NCBI GenBank assembly: GCA_903845055.1 | Contig: CAIMWF010000008.1 | Location: forward strand, 1-64,000 | Source: an uncultured Bacteroidales bacterium | GTDB lineage: Bacteria > Bacteroidota > Bacteroidia > Bacteroidales > FEN-979 | DNA: 64,000 nucleotides | Reading direction: 5' to 3' | Part shown: positions 60,292 to 64,000 of the stretch, in pieces | Layout of the letters: every line of letters begins with the position of its first letter | Position numbering within the stretch: the stretch's first letter is position 1 | Notes under the pieces: model-generated | Database searches by the model: none | Told to the model about the DNA's origin: nothing | The model's input: the letters and a program-made list of their open reading frames with translations, nothing else | Program-made: the position numbers and the translations under genes

Positions 60292-61668
60292 ATGGAATTA
60301 CCCTTTGCCGAATCATACAAGATCAAGATGGTGGAACCCATCCGCAAAAGCAACCGGCTAGAACGGGAAAAATGGATCAGAGAAGCCGGGTATAACCTTT
60401 TCCGGCTCAGGAGTGACCAGGTTTTCATCGACCTGCTCACCGATTCGGGCACAGGTGCCATGAGCGACCGGCAATGGTCGGCAATGATGCTTGGCGACGA
60501 AAGCTATGCCGGGGCAAGATCATTTTACGAGATGCAGGCGGCGATTCGCGAAATTCTCGGTTTTGAATATTTCCTGCCGACTCACCAGGGAAGGGCCGCC
60601 GAGAATGTTTTATTTTCTGTCCTGATCAAAGAGGGGGATATCATTCCCGGGAATTCACATTTCGATACGACCAAAGGACACATTGAATTCCGCAAGGCGA
60701 AAGCAGTTGACTGCACCATCGACGAGGCTTTTAACACCACGCTCCTCCACCCCTTCAAGGGCAATGTAGACGAAGAGAAACTTGAAAATGTTCTGAAAGC
60801 GCATACCGATAAAATTCCCTTTATCATTGTCACGGTAACCTGCAACTCCTCGGGCGGCCAGCCGGTATCCATCGAAAACCTGCGGATGGTCAGGAGACTT
60901 GCCGATAAGTATGGCAAAATGGTGGTATTCGATTCGGCCAGGTTTGCAGAAAATGCCTATTTCATCAAACTTCGTGAAAAAGGATACGAGGACAAATCGA
61001 TCCGTGAAATCGTGCGCGACATGTTTGCCTGTGCCGATGCCATGACCATGAGCGCAAAAAAGGATGCCATTGTCAACATGGGTGGATTCATCGCCATGCG
61101 CAGTAAGGACCTGCATGCAAAAGCGAGTGTGTTCAATATCATCTACGAGGGCTATATTACCTACGGAGGAATGTCGGGTCGCGACATGAGCGCACTCGCA
61201 CAGGGACTTTACGAGGGAACCGAATTAGATTACCTGGAGACCCGCATCCGCCAGGTTGAATATCTCGGGAACAGGCTGACGGAGTTTGGGATCCCGTTGC
61301 AGCAGCCAACCGGTGGTCACGCCGTTTTCATCGATGCGAAACGCTTCCTCCCGAATGTTGCAAAAGAAGAATTCCAGGCACAAACGCTGGGTGTCGAGCT
61401 ATACCTTGAAGCCGGGATCCGCGGCGTTGAGATTGGCGCCATCCTGGCCGACCGGGACCCGGTGACGCGCGAAAACAGGTATCCCTCCCTCGAACTGATG
61501 CGGCTTGCCATTCCGCGCAGGGTTTATACCAACAACCATATGGATGTGGTCGCCGTTGCGCTGAAAAACATCTTCGACCGTCGTGAATCAGTAACGAAAG
61601 GCTACAGGATCCTCGAAGAGGCTCCCATCATGCGGCACTTCACCGTAACCCTTGAAAAGGTCATCTGA
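60292..61668 (+). CDS. tnaA: Tryptophanase (tryptophan indole-lyase)
   Basis: A 458-residue PLP enzyme that splits tryptophan into indole, pyruvate and ammonia. The PLP Lys is 257 in 'MSAKKDAIVNMGG'. Tryptophanase and tyrosine phenol-lyase are close relatives; the diagnostic positions favour tryptophanase. 'FDTTKGH' has the Asp found in tryptophanase, Ile381 (VEIG) replaces the phenol-lyase Arg381, and His449 ('MRHFTVTL') replaces the phenol-lyase Phe448. Length and start fit the family. No tnaB permease is next to it, but an amino acid permease lies in the divergent operon. Confidence 0.94.
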   Translation: MELPFAESYKIKMVEPIRKSNRLEREKWIREAGYNLFRLRSDQVFIDLLTDSGTGAMSDRQWSAMMLGDESYAGARSFYEMQAAIREILGFEYFLPTHQGRAAENVLFSVLIKEGDIIPGNSHFDTTKGHIEFRKAKAVDCTIDEAFNTTLLHPFKGNVDEEKLENVLKAHTDKIPFIIVTVTCNSSGGQPVSIENLRMVRRLADKYGKMVVFDSARFAENAYFIKLREKGYEDKSIREIVRDMFACADAMTMSAKKDAIVNMGGFIAMRSKDLHAKASVFNIIYEGYITYGGMSGRDMSALAQGLYEGTELDYLETRIRQVEYLGNRLTEFGIPLQQPTGGHAVFIDAKRFLPNVAKEEFQAQTLGVELYLEAGIRGVEIGAILADRDPVTRENRYPSLELMRLAIPRRVYTNNHMDVVAVALKNIFDRRESVTKGYRILEEAPIMRHFTVTLEKVI

Positions 61669-61672
61669 TCCG

Positions 61673-62134
61673 ATGGATGCATCAAAAAAGGGGGCCCGTT
61701 ACAAACGGATCCACGCACAACTGGAAGTATTGATAGGCAAATCGTCCGACCCGGATGCCCGGATGGCAACCATTGTGGCAGTTCTTCATCATAAAATGGA
61801 TTATTTTTCCTGGACAGGGTTTTATCTCCTGCGCGACGGGGAACTTACCGTCAGGACATACCAGGGCCCCCTCGCCTGCCAGGTGCTTGAAAAACATACC
61901 GGCGTTTGCTGGGCCGGGATTGACCGGCAACAAACCATCGTCGTGCCCGATGTGCACCTTTTTCCCGGCCACATTGCCTGCGATTCCCGCTCCCGGTCCG
62001 AAATTGTCGTGCCGGTGCGAAATGCCCCTGGCATGGTCGCCGGGGTTTTGGATGTTGACAGCGAATCCCCCGGCTCCTTTGATTCAACCGACGCCGAATG
62101 GCTTGAAAAAATAGTTAACCTGATCTGCCTTTGA
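61673..62134 (+). CDS. msrC: Free methionine-(R)-sulfoxide reductase (GAF domain)
   Basis: A 153-residue single GAF-domain protein. The three cysteines of the fRMsr family are all present: 'GPLACQVL', 'GVCWAG' and 'FPGHIACDSRSRSEIVVPV'. These reduce the R-form of free methionine sulfoxide through disulfides. 'YFSWTGFYLL' and 'VAGVLDVDSE' are further marks. ATG at 61673 is chosen over an in-frame start 21 bases upstream that would overlap tnaA. It follows tnaA by 4 bases and overlaps the mntP start by 4 bases, so the genes form an operon. Confidence 0.9.
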   Translation: MDASKKGARYKRIHAQLEVLIGKSSDPDARMATIVAVLHHKMDYFSWTGFYLLRDGELTVRTYQGPLACQVLEKHTGVCWAGIDRQQTIVVPDVHLFPGHIACDSRSRSEIVVPVRNAPGMVAGVLDVDSESPGSFDSTDAEWLEKIVNLICL

Positions 62135-62691
62135 ACCTGGTATCTCTCATCCTGATTTCCCTGGGGCTTTCGATGGACTGTTTCGCCGTTGCACTCAGTT
62201 TCGGGACTTCCCGGAAACTTGTCTGGAAGAATATCCTGGTCATGGCTCTCCTTTTCGGACTTTTCCAGGGCATGATGCCACTCATCGGGTGGCTGGTGGG
62301 CAGCAGCATCCAGGCATACATCGCCCCCGTCGATCACTGGATCGCTTTTGCCATCCTGGCCTCCATCGGGATTAAAATGATCTGGCAATCGTTCGGGCTC
62401 GGCGAAGAAAAACGTTCCATTGATATCAGGAAATTTCCCGTACTGATCACCCTCTCCATTGCAACCAGCATCGACGCACTCATCACGGGCGTCAGTTTCG
62501 GCTTCATCCGCGTGAACATCCTTGAAGCCGTGGTCACCATCTCGCTCATTACCTTCGTTGTATCGGTTGCAGGCGCCAAACTTGGCGAAAAAACCACCTT
62601 CCTGCCGGCGCGGTGGGCTGAATTCATGGGGGGACTGGTATTGATTGCGATCGGGCTGAAAGTGGTCCTCGAACATCTCGCGATCATCTGA
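62131..62691 (+). CDS. mntP: Manganese efflux pump MntP
   Basis: A 186-residue inner-membrane protein with six predicted helices and internal symmetry: 'GLSMDCFAVALSFGT' in the first half matches 'ATSIDALITGVSFGF' in the second, both with the conserved Asp. 'GLFQGMMPLIGWLVG' and 'FMGGLVLIAIGLKVVLEH' are typical. The start is TTG at 62131, overlapping the stop of the upstream reductase gene. No yybP-ykoY (manganese) riboswitch is visible; there is no room for one. Confidence 0.94.
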   Translation: MNLVSLILISLGLSMDCFAVALSFGTSRKLVWKNILVMALLFGLFQGMMPLIGWLVGSSIQAYIAPVDHWIAFAILASIGIKMIWQSFGLGEEKRSIDIRKFPVLITLSIATSIDALITGVSFGFIRVNILEAVVTISLITFVVSVAGAKLGEKTTFLPARWAEFMGGLVLIAIGLKVVLEHLAII

Positions 62692-62719
62692 TCACATGAT
62701 CGCGCACAATTGATTTTTG

Positions 62720-62727
62720 TATCTTTG
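62720..62727 (+). promoter_or_regulatory. Candidate -7 promoter box of queD
   Basis: TATCTTTG fits TAnnTTTG, 17 bases upstream of the ATG at 62745, giving a very short leader. No -33 TTTG at normal spacing. Confidence 0.4.
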
Positions 62728-62744
62728 CAAATCAATTGACAGCC

Positions 62745-63188
62745 ATGAACAAAATCCGGGTCACCAAAGAATTCAGGTTTGAAGCAGCCCATGCCCTGCA
62801 TGGATATGACGGTCCCTGCCGGAATGTTCACGGCCATTCGTATGAATTGTCGGTTACGGTGACCGGGACTCCGATTACCGACCGCAAATCGCCGAAACTC
62901 GGCATGGTGATGGATTTCGGTGATCTGAAATGCCTGATCAAAACCCAGGTCGTCGACCCTTTCGATCACGCCCTTTTACTGAATGCTGATTTGCCCCTGG
63001 AAATTGAAAAAGCGGGTGAGCCTTTTACCAATGTCGTCAGGCTCCCCTACCAGCCGACCAGTGAAAATTTCCTGCTCGATTTTGCAGCCAGGATCCGTGA
63101 ATTATTACCGCCAGGGGTTGAACTGCACAGCATGCGCCTGCGCGAAACCGGCACCTCCTATGCCGAATGGTTCGCCACCGATAATTAG
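62745..63188 (+). CDS. queD: 6-carboxy-5,6,7,8-tetrahydropterin synthase QueD
   Basis: A 147-residue COG0720 enzyme of queuosine (preQ0) synthesis. 'FEAAHAL' gives the first zinc His and 'CRNVHGHSYELSV' the catalytic Cys and other two His, with the C-x3-HGH spacing typical of QueD. 'GMVMDFGDLKCLI', 'FDHALLLN', 'PTSENFLLDFAARI' and 'RLRETGTSYAEW' complete the pattern. ATG at 62745 follows the -7 box. It is the second COG0720 gene in the window; the other is at 47881. No queC, queE or queF is adjacent. Confidence 0.92.
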   Translation: MNKIRVTKEFRFEAAHALHGYDGPCRNVHGHSYELSVTVTGTPITDRKSPKLGMVMDFGDLKCLIKTQVVDPFDHALLLNADLPLEIEKAGEPFTNVVRLPYQPTSENFLLDFAARIRELLPPGVELHSMRLRETGTSYAEWFATDN

Positions 63189-63234
63189 TTCCCTGGTTTT
63201 TGTACTGATCATATTCCACACAGGATCAGCCGGT

Positions 63235-63762
63235 TCATGGCTCCTTCATCTTTTTCCTGATGGATGCCTTTGCCCTGTGCAGCTGCGATTTCGAGGTGCC
63301 TTCCGAAATACCCAGCATGCCAGCGATCTCCTTATGCCCGTAACCTTCGATTTCATGCAGGTTAAATACGGTCCAGTGGCTGTACGGAAGGCTCCGGAGT
63401 ATGGCAAGGATGTCCTTTTCCGATAACCTTGCGATGGCGTCCTCGCATTGCATCGGCTCATGGGAGATCAGGTCGATGCTGATATGGTGATTGACATTCC
63501 GGCATTGTTTGCTGGAATTGATCGCCGTGTTGATCATGATGCGCCTCACCCAGCCTTCGAAGGAACCCTCGAAGCGATACCGGTGAAGGTTGCTGAAAAC
63601 CCTGATAAAACCGTTCTGGAGGATATCTTCGGTTTCGCTCCTGGTTTTTGCAAAATGGTTGCAAATGGAATACATCCTGGGTGCGAGCCTTTCGTAAAGT
63701 GTTTTCTGGGCTGCAAGATCGTGGTTCAGGCAGTCGGCAATCAGGTCGTGTTCATTATCCAT
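63235..63762 (-). CDS. ECF-type RNA polymerase sigma factor
   Basis: A 175-residue sigma-70 family factor with regions 2 and 4 only. Region 2 covers 'DLAAQKTLYERLAPRMYSIC' to 'FEGSFEGWVRRIMINTAINS' (with 'RSETEDILQNGFIRVFSNL' as region 2.2). Region 4 has 'LRSLPYSHWTVFNLHEIEGY', 'HKEIAGMLGISEGTSKSQLH' and 'RAKASIRKKM'. No anti-sigma factor gene is next to it in the window, though the upstream neighbour on this strand is a T9SS cargo gene. Target genes are not known. Confidence 0.95.
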   Translation of the reverse strand: MDNEHDLIADCLNHDLAAQKTLYERLAPRMYSICNHFAKTRSETEDILQNGFIRVFSNLHRYRFEGSFEGWVRRIMINTAINSSKQCRNVNHHISIDLISHEPMQCEDAIARLSEKDILAILRSLPYSHWTVFNLHEIEGYGHKEIAGMLGISEGTSKSQLHRAKASIRKKMKEP

Positions 63763-63810
63763 ACAAAGCGTGAGGAAATATGATCACGTAAATATAAAGT
63801 CATTCACCAG

Positions 63811-63854
63811 AAAAAAAAAGAGGATGCCCAAAAAAAAATCCGGACATCCTCCTG
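63811..63854 (-). terminator. Rho-independent terminator after the T9SS cargo gene
   Basis: On the minus strand arms gaggatg / catcctc, extended by two further G-C pairs beyond one mismatch, enclose a T-rich loop and are followed by nine T. It lies about 20 bases downstream of the stop at 63874 and before the sigma factor gene. Confidence 0.85.
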
Positions 63855-63873
63855 AAAAAATGAAACAGGCGTA

Positions 63874-64000
63874 TTATTTGACAATGAATAATTTACGAAA
63901 GACAATGCTCCCCTCGTCTGTGCGTATTCTCAGGTAATAGGGTCCTTTGGCCAGTTCTGAGGTGCTGAACCTCATGGTATTGTCACCCTTATGCATGGTA
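63874..64000 (-). CDS. T9SS cargo protein, C-terminal sorting-domain end (cut by window edge)
   Basis: The last 42 codons of a gene that enters from the right edge and stops with TAA at 63874-63876. The peptide 'LAKGPYYLRIRTDEGSIVFR' followed by 'KLFIVK' at the very end matches the end of the type A T9SS C-terminal domain (pattern: Leu-x2-Gly-x-Tyr-x-Leu-x-Ile, then x-Lys-Leu-x-Ile-x-Lys). Such domains are removed at the cell surface after export. The body of the protein is not in the window. Confidence 0.88.
   Translation of the reverse strand, partial: TMHKGDNTMRFSTSELAKGPYYLRIRTDEGSIVFRKLFIVK

Noticed and set aside
60292-61668. Tyrosine phenol-lyase instead of tryptophanase
   Set aside because: The discriminating positions (Ile381, His449 and the Asp in FDTTKGH) are those of tryptophanase.
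62071-62743. A manganese (yybP-ykoY) riboswitch for mntP
   Set aside because: mntP overlaps the upstream reductase gene by four bases, so there is no non-coding leader to hold one.

Overview
The window is about 64 kb of dense, ordinary-looking chromosome from a member of the Bacteroidota, most likely the order Bacteroidales; I cannot name a genus. The evidence is the complete gldK-gldL-gldM-gldN core of the type IX secretion system (T9SS) with a PorP/SprF-family gene upstream, a SprE/PorW-like lipoprotein, T9SS-type cargo genes cut by both window edges, a Bacteroidota-type HU-CCDC81/SPOR protein, an S46 dipeptidyl-peptidase and several promoters of the Bacteroidota type (-7 TAnnTTTG). Most genes lack a Shine-Dalgarno sequence, as usual in this phylum. 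I found no rRNA, tRNA, CRISPR array, insertion sequence, prophage or clear pseudogene.

Layout. 1-425: start of a secreted protein. 736-6533 (minus): methylmalonyl-CoA mutase subunits with a response regulator between them, then an M16 peptidase. 6644-14333: an epimerase-like gene, then a minus-strand run of S46 peptidase, trmB, HU-SPOR protein, kdsB, deoxynucleoside kinase and a GH3-family gene. 14572-16768: ackA and a REC-HTH regulator, closed by a two-way terminator. 16799-23082: yebC, an Ig-like lipoprotein, an ArsR regulator with a palindromic operator candidate, adenine deaminase, rlmN, a DUF4468-like protein. 23172-33085 (minus): groL, groS, secG, a TPR-like protein, lptE, a sigma-54 activator, pheT, recG. 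33237-39291 (minus): gldN-M-L-K and porP. 39468-43853: yitT, then rseP, dxr and an M23 peptidase. 44059-50617 (plus): sprE/porW, bactofilin, two ATP-synthase-accessory-like membrane proteins, a 6-pyruvoyl-tetrahydropterin synthase homologue with folE, a Bax-inhibitor-1 protein and fabD. 50621-55516 (minus): nucleotide-sugar genes (rmlB, galE and a WbpB/WbpD/WbpE-type set). 55796-64000: elbB, a butyrate kinase / amino-acid permease / phosphate butyryltransferase operon, tryptophanase, a free-methionine-sulfoxide reductase, mntP, queD, an ECF sigma factor and the tail of a T9SS cargo gene.

How the genes fit together. The metabolic genes suggest a fermentative, peptide- and amino-acid-using life: an S46 peptidase with the acidic-specificity arginine releases dipeptides, a permease imports amino acids, tryptophanase cleaves tryptophan to indole and pyruvate, and the mutase (propionate route), acetate kinase and Ptb-Buk (butyrate or branched-chain acid route) serve acyl-CoA and ATP metabolism. 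A second theme is the cell envelope: Kdo activation, LptE, SecG, RseP, T9SS and nucleotide-sugar synthesis.

I found no convincing new multi-gene system. The best leads are smaller: a family of 7-8 bp tandem arrays in five intergenic spaces, one of which would fall inside the 5' leader of the ptb-permease-buk operon; a CheY-like gene lodged between the two mutase subunit genes; two COG0720 paralogues with different zinc-site signatures, one next to folE; and AtpZ/AtpI-like genes without ATP synthase genes behind them.
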